Part shown: piece by piece, positions 29,324 to 38,034 of the stretch
Position numbering within the stretch: position 1 is the stretch's first letter
Layout of the letters: the number at the start of each line of letters is the position of its first letter
Notes under the pieces: generated by a model
What the model was told of the DNA's origin: nothing
Database searches by the model: none
Seen by the model: the letters and a program-made list of their open reading frames with translations, nothing else
Position numbers and translations under genes: made by a program
Origin: Lysobacter sp. cf310
GTDB taxonomy: Bacteria; Pseudomonadota; Gammaproteobacteria; Xanthomonadales; Xanthomonadaceae
Assembly (NCBI RefSeq): GCF_900114355.1
Contig: NZ_FOSS01000001.1
Location: forward strand, 893,386-957,385
Length of the DNA: 64,000 nucleotides
Direction: 5' to 3'

Positions 29324-29703
29324 GGGCGGGAGCCTCGCCGCAGGCTGCGCAACAGCGGCCACAGGGCGCGCTTGGCGGCCGGATAGCCGCGCAGGGTGGC
29401 GGCGTCGTACAGGCTCAGCACGGCCTCATCGGGCGCCGCATCGGGGCGGCGGCCGGCCGCGCGCAGCACCGCGCGCAGCAGGGCGTCGTCGGCGCGCGCG
29501 GCGGCGGTCGGCGCGCGTTCGACGGGACGCTCCGGCGCGCGTTCTGCCGTGGGTGCGCGCAACTCGGCGCGCGCGCGCTCGGGCGCGGCCGGCGCTTCCG
29601 CGCGCGGCGGCGGCGGCGCTTCCGGCGCGGTCGACGCCAGCGCCAGCGCCGGGTGGCCCAGCGCCTGCAGCCACTCGCGTTGTTGCGCGCTCCACAAACT
29701 CAC
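29320..29703 (-). CDS. holD: Probable DNA polymerase III psi subunit HolD
   Basis: 127-aa protein starting with GTG at 29701-29703, where the pssA stop overlaps it (GTGA). The N-terminus, REWLQALGHPALAL, resembles the chi-binding start of E. coli HolD (RDWQLQQLGI). The end, LRGYPAAKRALWPLLRSL, resembles HolD's LRANPTARAALWQQI. Between them lies a Pro/Ala/Arg/Glu-rich stretch of about 60 residues with no visible fold. It sits directly before rimI, as holD does in E. coli. These three points together support psi, although whole-length similarity is weak. It may interact with HolC encoded at 23937. Confidence 0.68.
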   Translation of the reverse strand: MSLWSAQQREWLQALGHPALALASTAPEAPPPPRAEAPAAPERARAELRAPTAERAPERPVERAPTAAARADDALLRAVLRAAGRRPDAAPDEAVLSLYDAATLRGYPAAKRALWPLLRSLRRGSRP

Positions 29704-30479
29704 GTGGCGGTCCCCGTGTCGGCCGGCGGCAGCCGGCGCGCGCGCCGGTACAGCGCGTAGACCGGGCCGGACAAGGCATACGGCGCGAAGATCAGCAGCA
29801 GCACGCTGGGCGGGTCGATCGCGATCGCGATCACCACCACCACCACCACCAGGATCGCCAGGAACGGCACCCGGTCGTGCTTGGGGCCGCCGCCCTTGAA
29901 GCTGAAATAGCGCAGCCGGCTGACCATCAGCAGGCCGGCGATCACGGTCACGGCCAGGGCGACGTAGCGCAGCTCGTCGCCGGTCCAGCCCAGTTCGTCG
30001 CAGGTCCATACGAAACTGGCGACCAGGCCCGCCGCGGCCGGGCTGGCCAGGCCGATGAACCAGCGCTTGTCGACCTGGCCGACCTGGGAATTGAAGCGCG
30101 CCAGCCGCAGCGCGGCGCAGGCGGCGTACAGGAAGGCGGCGATCCAGCCGATCTTGCCCGGCATCGGACCGTCGTGCTTCATCGCCTCCAGCGCCCAGTG
30201 GTACATCACCAACGAGGGCGCCAGGCCGAAGCTGATCAGGTCGGCCAGGGAGTCGTACTGGACCCCGAATTCGCTCTGGGTATTGGTCAGGCGCGCGACC
30301 CGGCCGTCGACGCCGTCCAGGATCGCGGCGATGAAGATCGCGATGCAGGCGTCGCCATACCGGCCCTGGGTGGCCGAGATGATGGCGTAGAAGCCGGCGA
30401 ACAGGCCGCCGGTGGTGAACAAATTGGGCAGCAAATAAATGCCGCGTCCGCGCGGTCGAGGCGTAGGCGTAGGTTCCAT
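29700..30479 (-). CDS. pssA: CDP-diacylglycerol--serine O-phosphatidyltransferase
   Basis: Membrane enzyme making phosphatidylserine from CDP-diacylglycerol and serine, the first step to phosphatidylethanolamine. 259 aa. The CDP-alcohol phosphotransferase motif is complete: DGVDGRVAR, then G-x3-YDSLAD. About seven or eight hydrophobic segments follow the start IYLLPNLFTTGGLFAGFYAI. This is the polytopic type II PssA of Bacillus and many proteobacteria, not the E. coli soluble type. It is first in a tightly overlapping unit with holD and rimI. Confidence 0.92.
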   Translation of the reverse strand: MEPTPTPRPRGRGIYLLPNLFTTGGLFAGFYAIISATQGRYGDACIAIFIAAILDGVDGRVARLTNTQSEFGVQYDSLADLISFGLAPSLVMYHWALEAMKHDGPMPGKIGWIAAFLYAACAALRLARFNSQVGQVDKRWFIGLASPAAAGLVASFVWTCDELGWTGDELRYVALAVTVIAGLLMVSRLRYFSFKGGGPKHDRVPFLAILVVVVVVIAIAIDPPSVLLLIFAPYALSGPVYALYRRARRLPPADTGTAT

Positions 30480-30587
30480 AACGGAAGTGTAGCGCTTGCC
30501 TGCGCGCCGGCACGGTGCTGCAATCGGCATTCCCCCTGTAGTCCCCCTACCCGCCACCGTCCAGCACCGACCTGCCCGGAGCCGACC

Positions 30588-31022
30588 ATGCCCTGCCCGA
30601 CCCGCATTCCCACCCCCCGTCCGTCGCGCCACGCGTGGCTGGCCGCCGCCCTGCTGGCGCTGGCCCTGCCGGCCGCCGCGGGCGAGGTCTACCAGTGGAA
30701 GGACGCCAACGGCGTCACCCACTACTCCGACTCGCCGCCGGCCAACCAGGGCAACGTCAAGGGCCGCCAGATCCAGCACAAGACCGGCGCGCCCTCGGTG
30801 ACCCAGGCCAAGCCGACCGAAAGCGCCGAATGCACCACCGCGCGCAGCAACCTCAAGCAGCTGCAGAGCAACGCCCCGATCGGCCTGGACACCGACAAGG
30901 ACGGCAAGGCCGATTCCGCCTTCACGCCGGAGCAGCGCGCCGCCCAGGTCAAGCTGGCCGAGGCCTCGATCGCCGCCTATTGCAAGCCGGCCGTCGCCGC
31001 CGCCGCTGCCCAACAGATGTAA
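30588..31022 (+). CDS. DUF4124 domain exported protein
   Basis: 144-aa protein with a signal peptide cut near AAA-GE. The DUF4124 motif follows immediately: GEVYQWKDANGVTHYSDSPP. The C-terminal half is polar and has the two cysteines in ECTTARSNL and YCKPAV, which could pair, plus a DTDKDGKAD stretch. Start ATG 30588 follows GGAG at seven bases. DUF4124 proteins are common in gammaproteobacterial periplasms, with no established function. It lies 4 nt before a second DUF4124 gene. Confidence 0.88.
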   Translation: MPCPTRIPTPRPSRHAWLAAALLALALPAAAGEVYQWKDANGVTHYSDSPPANQGNVKGRQIQHKTGAPSVTQAKPTESAECTTARSNLKQLQSNAPIGLDTDKDGKADSAFTPEQRAAQVKLAEASIAAYCKPAVAAAAAQQM

Positions 31023-31026
31023 GCCG

Positions 31027-31290
31027 ATGAAACTGGGCTGGGCCATCGTCGCGGGCATCGTGCTCGGCGCTGGCCTGGCCTGGTGGGCCGCTCGCGACGA
31101 GCCGGCCCCGACCCGCCGGGCCCAGGCCGACGCCCGGGCCCGCGCCGAGGCCGCCGAGCCGCCGCTGTACCGCTGGCGCGACGCCTCCGGCCAGCTCCAT
31201 GTCGGCGAACGCCCGCCCAAGGGCCTGCCTTACCAGCGCGTGGCGCGGGCGCCGCAGGCCGGCATCGAAGTCCACGGCGACCGCGACTGA
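31027..31290 (+). CDS. Short DUF4124 membrane-anchored protein
   Basis: 87-aa protein with an N-terminal membrane anchor ([20 protein letters not shown]), a charged Arg/Ala linker and one DUF4124 motif ([20 protein letters not shown]). No signal peptidase site is obvious, so it is probably anchored facing the periplasm. It follows the upstream DUF4124 gene after 4 nt, so the two are likely cotranscribed and may work together. Function unknown. Confidence 0.85.
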   Translation: MKLGWAIVAGIVLGAGLAWWAARDEPAPTRRAQADARARAEAAEPPLYRWRDASGQLHVGERPPKGLPYQRVARAPQAGIEVHGDRD

Positions 31291-31361
31291 ACCGGCGCAT
31301 TCGCGCGACGAGCGCGCGCACGGCAGAATGGGGGTTCCCCTCCGGTTTCGAATTCCCGCCG

Positions 31362-33080
31362 ATGCGTCTGTCGCAGTTCCATCTCCATACCAGCAAGGAA
31401 ACCCCCGCCGACGCCGAAGTCGTCAGCCACAAGCTGATGCTCAAGGCCGGCATGATCCGCAAGCTCGCCGCCGGCCTGTACACCTGGTCGCCGCTGGGCC
31501 TGCGCGTACTGCGCAAGGTCGAGCGCGCGGTGCGCGAGGAAATGGACGCCGCCGGCGCGATCGAGGTGCTGATGCCGACCGTGCAGCCGCGCGAGCTGTG
31601 GGAGGAAACCGGACGCTGGGAGAAGTTCGGCGGCCAGTTGCTCAAGCTCAAGGACCGCAAGGAAGCCGAGTACTGCTACGCGCCCACCGCCGAGGAGGTC
31701 ATCACCGACTTCGCGCGCAACGAGCTGTCCAGCTACAAGCAGCTGCCGGTCAACTTCTATCAGGTCCAGACCAAGTTCCGCGACGAGATCCGCCCGCGTT
31801 TCGGCGTGATGCGCGCGCGCGAGTTCCTGATGAAGGACGCCTATTCCTTCCATCTCAGCGACGAGGACCTGGGCCGCGAGTACCGCAACATGTACGACGC
31901 CTACGGCCGCATCTTCACCCGCCTGGGCCTGCAGTTCCGCGCGGTGTTCGCCGATACCGGCGCGATCGGCGGCAGCGCCTCGCACGAATTCCATGTGGTC
32001 GCCGACTCGGGCGAGGACGCCATCGCGTTCTCCGACGGCTCCGATTACGCCGCCAACGTCGAGCTGGCCGAGGCCGTGTCGCCGGGCGCGCGCGCCACGG
32101 CGGCCGAGACGCTGCGCAAGGTCGATACGCCGACCCAGAAGACCTGCGAGGAGGTGGCCGCGCTGATGGGCATCGGCCTGGAGCGCACGGTCAAGTCGGT
32201 CGCTATCGTCGGCGCGGATGCCGACGGCCAGGCCCAGTTCGCGCTGGTGCTGGTGCGCGGCGACCACGTGGTCAACGAAATCAAACTGCGCAAGCTCGCC
32301 GGCCTGGGCGAATACCGCCTGGCGACCGAGGCCGAGATACTCGAGCACCTGGGCGCCAATCCCGGTTTCCTCGGCCCGGTCGCGCCGCCCAAGAAAATCC
32401 GCGTGGTCGCCGACCGCGGCGTCGCCGCCATGGCCGATTTCGTGGTCGGCGCCAACGAAAACGGCTACCACCTGGCCGGCGTCAATTGGGGCCGCGATCT
32501 GACCGAGCCCGACGAAGTCGCCGACGTGCGCAACGCGGTCGAGGGCGATCCCTCGCCCGACGGCAAGGGCCGCCTGCGCATCGGCCGCGGCATCGAGGTC
32601 GGCCATGTGTTCCAGCTCGGCCGCAAGTACGCCGAGGCGATGAAACTCAGCGTGCTCGACGAGACCGGCAAGGCCGCGGTGCCGGCGATGGGCTGCTACG
32701 GCATCGGCGTGTCGCGCATCGTCGCCGCCGCGATCGAGCAGAACCACGACGAGGCCGGCATCTGCTGGCCCGAGGCGATGGCGCCGTGGGCGGCGGTGGT
32801 GTGCGTGATCAATCCCAAGAACGACGCCGGCGTCGCCGACGCCGCCGCCGCGCTGTACCGCGATCTCAATGCCGCCGGCATCGAAACCGCGCTGGACGAC
32901 CGCGGCCTGCGCCCGGGCGCGATGTTCGCGGACATGGAGCTGATCGGCATTCCGCACCGCATCGTGGTCTCCGAACGCGGCCTGGCCGCCGGCACCTACG
33001 AGTACCGCGCGCGCCGCGCCGCCGAGGCCGAACACCTCGACCGCGAGCGCCTGTTCGCGCGCCTGACCGCGACCGCCTGA
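31362..33080 (+). CDS. proS: Proline--tRNA ligase ProS
   Basis: Class II aminoacyl-tRNA synthetase, 572 aa, the bacterial form with the INS editing domain. It starts [20 protein letters not shown], typical of the family. Motif 1 is in the helix after [19 protein letters not shown], motif 2 is [21 protein letters not shown] and motif 3 is [13 protein letters not shown]. The editing domain covers about 230-400 and the anticodon-binding domain follows ([15 protein letters not shown]). A -10-like CAGAAT lies upstream at about 31324. Confidence 0.97.
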   Translation: MRLSQFHLHTSKETPADAEVVSHKLMLKAGMIRKLAAGLYTWSPLGLRVLRKVERAVREEMDAAGAIEVLMPTVQPRELWEETGRWEKFGGQLLKLKDRKEAEYCYAPTAEEVITDFARNELSSYKQLPVNFYQVQTKFRDEIRPRFGVMRAREFLMKDAYSFHLSDEDLGREYRNMYDAYGRIFTRLGLQFRAVFADTGAIGGSASHEFHVVADSGEDAIAFSDGSDYAANVELAEAVSPGARATAAETLRKVDTPTQKTCEEVAALMGIGLERTVKSVAIVGADADGQAQFALVLVRGDHVVNEIKLRKLAGLGEYRLATEAEILEHLGANPGFLGPVAPPKKIRVVADRGVAAMADFVVGANENGYHLAGVNWGRDLTEPDEVADVRNAVEGDPSPDGKGRLRIGRGIEVGHVFQLGRKYAEAMKLSVLDETGKAAVPAMGCYGIGVSRIVAAAIEQNHDEAGICWPEAMAPWAAVVCVINPKNDAGVADAAAALYRDLNAAGIETALDDRGLRPGAMFADMELIGIPHRIVVSERGLAAGTYEYRARRAAEAEHLDRERLFARLTATA

Positions 33081-33115
33081 GCCGGCCGAACGCGCTGGAT
33101 TATCCGAGCTAGAAA

Positions 33116-33136
33116 CTCCCGGGAAACCCCCGGGAG
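33116..33136 (+). terminator. Hairpin after proS
   Basis: CTCCCGGG-AAACC-CCCGGGAG, an 8-bp perfect stem 35 nt past the proS stop, followed by ATTTACTT, a weak T tract. Confidence 0.6.
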
Positions 33137-33226
33137 ATTTACTTCCGTCGCGCCAGGCCATTAATATGCAGGCGCACGCCATGGACCGGCAGATAATCCA
33201 ACCCGATATTGCAACCGGAGCCCCCC

Positions 33227-33601
33227 ATGTCGATCGACCTGAACTCGCTGTCCGCGAAAGAACTCGAATCACTGATCTCGCAGGCCAAGAAGCGCAAGAC
33301 CACGCTCAGCAAACGCAAGCCGATCGCGGCGGTGCGCAAGAAGCTGACCCAGCTCGCCAAGGCCGAGGGCTACGACATCGCCGAGCTGTTCGGCAACGGC
33401 GCCAGCGCCCCCAGCGGGCGCGCCAAGGCCGCCAAGCCGGCGGTCGCGCGCAAGGCCCGCAAGCCGCTGGGCAAGGTCGCGCCGAAGTACCGCAACCCGG
33501 CCAACACCGGCGAAACCTGGACCGGCCGCGGCAAGCAGCCGCGCTGGCTGGCCGCCTATACCGGCAACGGCCGCAAGCTCGACGAGTTCCTGATCAAATA
33601 A
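33227..33601 (+). CDS. H-NS family nucleoid protein
   Basis: 124-aa H-NS-like histone (XrvA/MvaT-type position unknown). The N-terminal oligomerisation helix is LNSLSAKELESLISQAKKRK, followed by a Lys/Ala-rich linker. The C-terminal DNA-binding domain has YRNPANTGETWTGRGKQPRW, the family AT-groove motif with core GRGKQP. Start ATG 33227 follows CGGAG. A strong terminator follows at 33632. H-NS proteins silence AT-rich, acquired genes, and in xanthomonads affect virulence and secretion genes. Confidence 0.92.
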   Translation: MSIDLNSLSAKELESLISQAKKRKTTLSKRKPIAAVRKKLTQLAKAEGYDIAELFGNGASAPSGRAKAAKPAVARKARKPLGKVAPKYRNPANTGETWTGRGKQPRWLAAYTGNGRKLDEFLIK

Positions 33602-33631
33602 GTCCGGCGCCGCGAACGCGCCGTCGCAATG

Positions 33632-33658
33632 AAAACGCCGGCCTCGCGCCGGCGTTTT
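33632..33658. terminator. Bidirectional terminator between hns-like gene and thrE-like gene
   Basis: AAAACGCCGGC / GCCGGCGTTTT, an 11-bp stem with a 5-nt loop. The A and T tracts let it work for the plus-strand H-NS gene and the convergent minus-strand exporter. Confidence 0.9.
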
Positions 33659-33733
33659 CGTTATCGGAACCGGGATTATCGGGGCGACAAGCTGCGACTT
33701 TAGTCGAATATCCGCCCCGATTATCCCCGCGGC

Positions 33734-35005
33734 CTACAGATTGCGCCGCGCCGGCAACAGCAGATTGCCGAACAACAGGCCGGCGATCAGGGCCAGCAGG
33801 ATGTTGATCACCGCCAGCACCGCGTCCTGGCCGACTTCCATGTCCTGCTGCTGGATCAGGGTCAGCAGGCCGCGCAGGCTGACGCTGCCCGGCACCAGCA
33901 TGATGATGCCGGGCACACGCACGATCGCGCCGGGCCGGTTGCCCCAGCGCGCGTAGGCGTTGCCGGCCGCGGTCAGCGCCAGCGCGGCCAGGAAGATGCC
34001 GGCCGGACTGCCCCAGGCTTCGCCGGCGAAACGCGAAATCAGATAACCGCAGGCGGCCGCGGCCATCACTTTCGGATAATCGCTGCGGTGGGCGCGGAAC
34101 AGCACCGCGAACGCGTACGAGGCCACCGCCAGCCCGCACCACTCGACCCAGGCCGGTTGCGGACGCGAGGCCTGGATCGCCGGCGACAGGCCGACCAGCT
34201 CGCCCAGGTACAGCGCGATGATGGTGCCGACCGCGAGCTTGACCACGGTGGTTAGCGCACCGGCGAAACGCGCCGTGCCCGAGACCAGGTGCTGGCTGGT
34301 GAGTTCGTTGACCGCATTGGTCAGCGCCATGCCGGGCAGCAGCACGATCAGCGAGGCGATGATCACGGTGTTCTGGTTCAAGGGCACCAGGAAACTGGCC
34401 ACCAGTACCGCGACCATGGCCGCGACCATGCCGGCGACCGCCTCCAATGCCTCTTTGAACCGCGGCCGCGCGCCCGACCAGTCGATCAGCAGGCCGATCA
34501 GCAGGCCGTTCACGCCGGCCACCGCGATGTCCGCCCAGGGCAGGCGCAACAGCCCGCCGACCGCGGCCGCGGCCAGGCCGAAGGCCAGCACCTGCATCGC
34601 GCGCCAACGCGTGGTGCGCGGCCGGTCCAGCGCTTGCAGCGCGGCGTGGCCGGCGGCCAGGTCGAGCCGCCCGGCCATCACGTCCTCGGCGATGCGGTCG
34701 GTCTCGCTGAGCTTGTAGAGGTCGTTCTCGCCCGGCGGCATCCGGATCACGCGGGTGGTGTCGCTTTCGCCGGGCGGTCGGTGGGGGTCGCTGAAGGTCA
34801 GGATCAGGCCGGTCGGATTCGACCAGGGCTCGCACTCCAGGCGCAGCCGCTGCGCCACCGCCGACACCGCGCCTTCCAGGCGCTGCGCGGTGGTGCCGTA
34901 GGCGTGCAGGCGCTCGGCCAGTTCGACCACGAAGCCGATACGCGCGGCGTAGCTGGTGGCGCTCAGTGGGGCGGGCGGCGCGCTCGAGGAATCGGGTGTC
35001 GACAT
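33734..35005 (-). CDS. Threonine/serine exporter family protein (ThrE-like)
   Basis: Inner-membrane protein of 423 aa with both halves of the ThrE family. The N-terminal DUF1212-type domain is at about 15-260 (FVVELAERLHAYGTTAQRLE, then five membrane segments with LIVLLPGMALTNAVNEL). The C-terminal DUF3815-type domain is at about 275-420 with five more segments (IIMLVPGSVSLRGL). About ten membrane helices in total. The ATG at 35003-35005 excludes an Arg/Ala-rich extension. Substrate unproven; small amino acids are exported by the founding member. Confidence 0.88.
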   Translation of the reverse strand: MSTPDSSSAPPAPLSATSYAARIGFVVELAERLHAYGTTAQRLEGAVSAVAQRLRLECEPWSNPTGLILTFSDPHRPPGESDTTRVIRMPPGENDLYKLSETDRIAEDVMAGRLDLAAGHAALQALDRPRTTRWRAMQVLAFGLAAAAVGGLLRLPWADIAVAGVNGLLIGLLIDWSGARPRFKEALEAVAGMVAAMVAVLVASFLVPLNQNTVIIASLIVLLPGMALTNAVNELTSQHLVSGTARFAGALTTVVKLAVGTIIALYLGELVGLSPAIQASRPQPAWVEWCGLAVASYAFAVLFRAHRSDYPKVMAAAACGYLISRFAGEAWGSPAGIFLAALALTAAGNAYARWGNRPGAIVRVPGIIMLVPGSVSLRGLLTLIQQQDMEVGQDAVLAVINILLALIAGLLFGNLLLPARRNL

Positions 35006-35139
35006 GCGCGAAAGCATCGCATGCGGGCGTGCCGCATGGGCAGCGCGATCGCACGCCGAGTCAGCCCGCGGACGGCCCGCGCACGCGCACGCCGCCCTCA
35101 CCTCGTCGTTCCTAGCCTGTATCCTCCGCCGGAGAGCCT

Positions 35140-36258
35140 ATGACCGCACCGTCCACGCACACGCCGCAGATCGCCGCCGACGCCCAGACGCCGTCGCGGC
35201 TGCGGCTATCCGGACGCTGGACGCTGGAGAACGCCAACGCGATCTCGGCCGCGCTGCACAGCGCGCCGCACGACGCGACCACGATCGACGCCAGCGCGGT
35301 CGAGCGCCTGGACTCGGTGGGCGTGCTGCAGCTGATGCGCTTCGCGCGCCGGCGCGAGCTGGATTTCGACGGCTTCGACTTCCACGACAACCACCGCGCC
35401 CTGGTCAGCGCGATCGAGGACGTCGCCGACGAGCGCCCCAAGAAGAAGCGCGAGTACGGCGTCTATGCCGCGCTCGCGCGCCTGGGCTACGCGGTCACCG
35501 ACAACTGGAAGGAAGTGCTGGCGCTGATCGCCTTCTTCGGCGAAACGCTGGTCAAGATGCTGCGTTTGTTCAAGGACCCGGGCCGCTTCCGCCCGACCGC
35601 GACCGTGCACCACATGGAGCAGGTCGGCCTGGACGCGGTGCCGCTGATCGCGCTGCTGTGCTTCCTGGTCGGCGCGGTGGTGGCGTTCCTGGGCGCGACC
35701 ATCCTGCGCGACTTCGGCGCCACCATCTTCGTGGTCGAGCTGGTCAGCATCTCGTTCCTGCGCGAGTTCGGCGTTCTGCTGACCGCGATCGTGCTGGCCG
35801 GCCGCACCGCCAGCGCCTTCACCGCCCAGATCGGCGCCATGGTCAGCCGCGAGGAAGTCGACGCGATCCGCACCCTGGGCATGGACCCGATCGACCTGCT
35901 GGTGATCCCGCGCGTGCTGGCCCTGCTGGTGATGCTGCCGCTGCTGACTTTCGTGGCGATGATCTTCGGCCTGCTCGGCGGCCTGACCGTGGGCGCCTAC
36001 AACCTCGACATCCCGCCCCAGCAGTACCTGGCGCGCATGCACGAGACCATGGAGCTGCGCCATTTCCTGGTCGGCCTGTCCAAGGCGCCGGTGTTCGCCC
36101 TGCTGATCAGCCTGATCGGCTGCCTGGAAGGCCTGCAGGTCGAGGGCACCGCGCAGTCGGTCGGCGAGCGCACCACCTCCAGCGTGGTCCAGGCGATCTC
36201 GCTGGTCATCATCATCGACGCCTTCGCCGCGATCTGGTTCATGGAGGTCGGATTTTGA
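35140..36258 (+). CDS. mlaE: STAS-MlaE fusion permease of an MCE lipid transporter
   Basis: 372-aa fusion. Residues about 18-95 form a STAS domain (RLSGRWTLENANAISAALHS, DSVGVLQLMRF), the equivalent of MlaB. The rest is an MlaE permease with five membrane helices and the family motifs EQVGLDAVPLIALLCFLVGA, ELVSISFLREFGVLLTAIVL, AGRTASAFTAQIGAMVSREE and IRTLGMDPID. In Mla systems this complex moves phospholipids between outer and inner membrane. Start preceded by GGAGAG. The stop overlaps the mlaF start. Confidence 0.93.
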   Translation: MTAPSTHTPQIAADAQTPSRLRLSGRWTLENANAISAALHSAPHDATTIDASAVERLDSVGVLQLMRFARRRELDFDGFDFHDNHRALVSAIEDVADERPKKKREYGVYAALARLGYAVTDNWKEVLALIAFFGETLVKMLRLFKDPGRFRPTATVHHMEQVGLDAVPLIALLCFLVGAVVAFLGATILRDFGATIFVVELVSISFLREFGVLLTAIVLAGRTASAFTAQIGAMVSREEVDAIRTLGMDPIDLLVIPRVLALLVMLPLLTFVAMIFGLLGGLTVGAYNLDIPPQQYLARMHETMELRHFLVGLSKAPVFALLISLIGCLEGLQVEGTAQSVGERTTSSVVQAISLVIIIDAFAAIWFMEVGF

Positions 36259-37088
36259 GCGAGCCCATCGACGACCCGCGCGACCACATCGACGCCAACA
36301 CGCCGATCATCCGCGTGCGCGGCCTGGTCAATCGCTTCGGCGAGCAGACCGTGCACGACGGCCTGGACCTGGACGTGAAGCCCGGCGAGATCCTGGGCGT
36401 GGTCGGCGGCTCGGGCACCGGCAAGTCGGTGCTGATGCGCTCCATCCTGGGCCTGCGCCGCCCCGACGAAGGCAGCATCGAGGTGCTCGGCATCGACGCG
36501 CGCAGCGAGGATCCGCTGCGTCGGCGCGAGATCGAGCGCAACACCGGCGTGCTGTTCCAGGACGGCGCGCTGTTCTCCTCGCTGACCGTGGGCGAGAACG
36601 TGCAGGTGCCGCTGAAGGAGTACCACGGCGACCTGCCCGACACCCTGCGCTACGAATTGTCCCTGCTCAAGGTCAAGCTGGCCGGCCTGCCCGCCGATGC
36701 GATCAACAAGCTGCCCTCGCAGCTGTCCGGCGGCATGCGCAAGCGCGCCGGCCTGGCGCGCGCGCTGGCGCTGGATCCGCCGCTGCTGTTCCTGGACGAG
36801 CCCACCGCCGGCCTGGACCCGATCGGCGCGGCCGCGTTCGACCGCCTGATCCGCACCCTGCAGCAGGCGCTGGGGCTGACGGTGTTCCTGATCACCCACG
36901 ACCTCGACACCCTGTACGCGATCTGCGACCGCATCGCCGTGCTCGCCGACCGTAAGGTGATCGCCTGCGCGCCCATGGCCGAGATCGAGAAGCTCGACCA
37001 CCCCTGGGCGCACGAATACTTCCACGGCCCGCGCGCGCGCGCCGCCCAGGTCGCGCGCGACAAATACGCGGCGGCCGCCGAACGCTGA
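36255..37088 (+). CDS. mlaF: ABC transporter ATPase MlaF
   Basis: ATPase of the MCE/Mla phospholipid transporter, 277 aa. Start is TTG at 36255-36257, overlapping the mlaE stop (TTGA), with GGAGGT eleven bases upstream. Motifs: Walker A GGSGTGKS, Q-loop FQDGALFSSLTV, signature LSGGMRKRAGLARALA, Walker B LLFLDEPTAGLD and the switch His in ITHDL. GMRKRAG is typical of MlaF. The C-terminal tail (GPRARAAQVARDKYAAAAER) is the segment that in E. coli reaches the other monomer. Confidence 0.95.
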   Translation: MSEPIDDPRDHIDANTPIIRVRGLVNRFGEQTVHDGLDLDVKPGEILGVVGGSGTGKSVLMRSILGLRRPDEGSIEVLGIDARSEDPLRRREIERNTGVLFQDGALFSSLTVGENVQVPLKEYHGDLPDTLRYELSLLKVKLAGLPADAINKLPSQLSGGMRKRAGLARALALDPPLLFLDEPTAGLDPIGAAAFDRLIRTLQQALGLTVFLITHDLDTLYAICDRIAVLADRKVIACAPMAEIEKLDHPWAHEYFHGPRARAAQVARDKYAAAAER

Positions 37089-37115
37089 CGCCGCCGCACG
37101 CAAGGACGCCCAGGT

Positions 37116-37988
37116 TTGTATTCCACCCTCTCCCCCGCGCTCGCCCCCCTCGATCACCTGCCGTGGGCCGCGCTCGCGCTGGCCTCGCTGCTGCTGTGGT
37201 GGCCGCGCGCGCGCATCGCCAGCCTCGCCCTGCTGGCGCTCGCCGGCGTGGCCGGCTTCGCGCTGGGCCAGCTCGATGCGCGTGCGCTGATCGCCTTGGC
37301 GCTGCTGGCGCTGGCCGGCTGGATGGTGGGGGCGGCGCGGCCGAAGGCCGCGCGCATCGGCGGACACGTCCTGTTCGTGGCGGTGGCCTTGGCGCTGGGC
37401 TTCCATGCGGCGCCGGGCTTCCACAATCCGCTCGCGATCGCGCCGACCTGGGTCACGCCCGATGCGATCGAATTCAGCATGTACCTCAATCTCGACAAGC
37501 CCCTGGTCGGTTTCTGGCTGGTGCTGGTCTGGGCCGGGGTGCAGCGCGAGCGGCCGCTCGCGGACTGGTTCAAGGCCGCCCTGCCGGCCGGCCTGGGCGT
37601 GGCTTTGCTGTGCCTGGGCGTGGCCTACGCGCTGGGCCAGATCGCCTGGGCGCCGAAGTGGCCGAGCTGGGGCCCGCTGTGGGCGCTCAACAATCTGCTG
37701 CTGGTGACCCTGGCCGAGGAAGCGCTGTTCCGCGGCTATCTGCAGGAAGGCCTGAGCCGGCAGTGGCGCGAACGGCGCTGGGGTGACGCGGCCGCGATCG
37801 CGATCGCCGCGCTCGCGTTCGGCCTGGTCCATCTGGCCGGCGGCTGGGCCTGGGCGCTGCTGGCCACGGTGGCCGGCGCCGGCTACGGCCTGGCCTACCG
37901 CCGCGGCGGATTGCAGGCCGCGATGCTGACCCATTTCGGATTCAACCTGCTGCACTTCACCGCGTTCACTTACCCCATGCTGGCATGA
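37116..37988 (+). CDS. CPBP family intramembrane metalloprotease inside the mla operon
   Basis: 290-aa polytopic protein of the CAAX protease and bacteriocin-processing (CPBP, Abi) family. About eight membrane segments. Catalytic motifs: EEALFRGYLQ (EExxxR), FGLVHLAGG (FxxxH) and HFGFNLLHF (HxxxN). The start is probably TTG at 37116; a later GTG or TTG cannot be excluded. It sits between mlaF (27 nt) and mlaD (46 nt), on the same strand. Its substrate is unknown, and Mla operons elsewhere do not normally include a protease. Confidence 0.87.
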   Translation: MYSTLSPALAPLDHLPWAALALASLLLWWPRARIASLALLALAGVAGFALGQLDARALIALALLALAGWMVGAARPKAARIGGHVLFVAVALALGFHAAPGFHNPLAIAPTWVTPDAIEFSMYLNLDKPLVGFWLVLVWAGVQRERPLADWFKAALPAGLGVALLCLGVAYALGQIAWAPKWPSWGPLWALNNLLLVTLAEEALFRGYLQEGLSRQWRERRWGDAAAIAIAALAFGLVHLAGGWAWALLATVAGAGYGLAYRRGGLQAAMLTHFGFNLLHFTAFTYPMLA

Positions 37989-38034
37989 TGTCCGTCACGG
38001 ACCGCCCGCCGGGCCTCATCGTCTCAGGTGCCTG

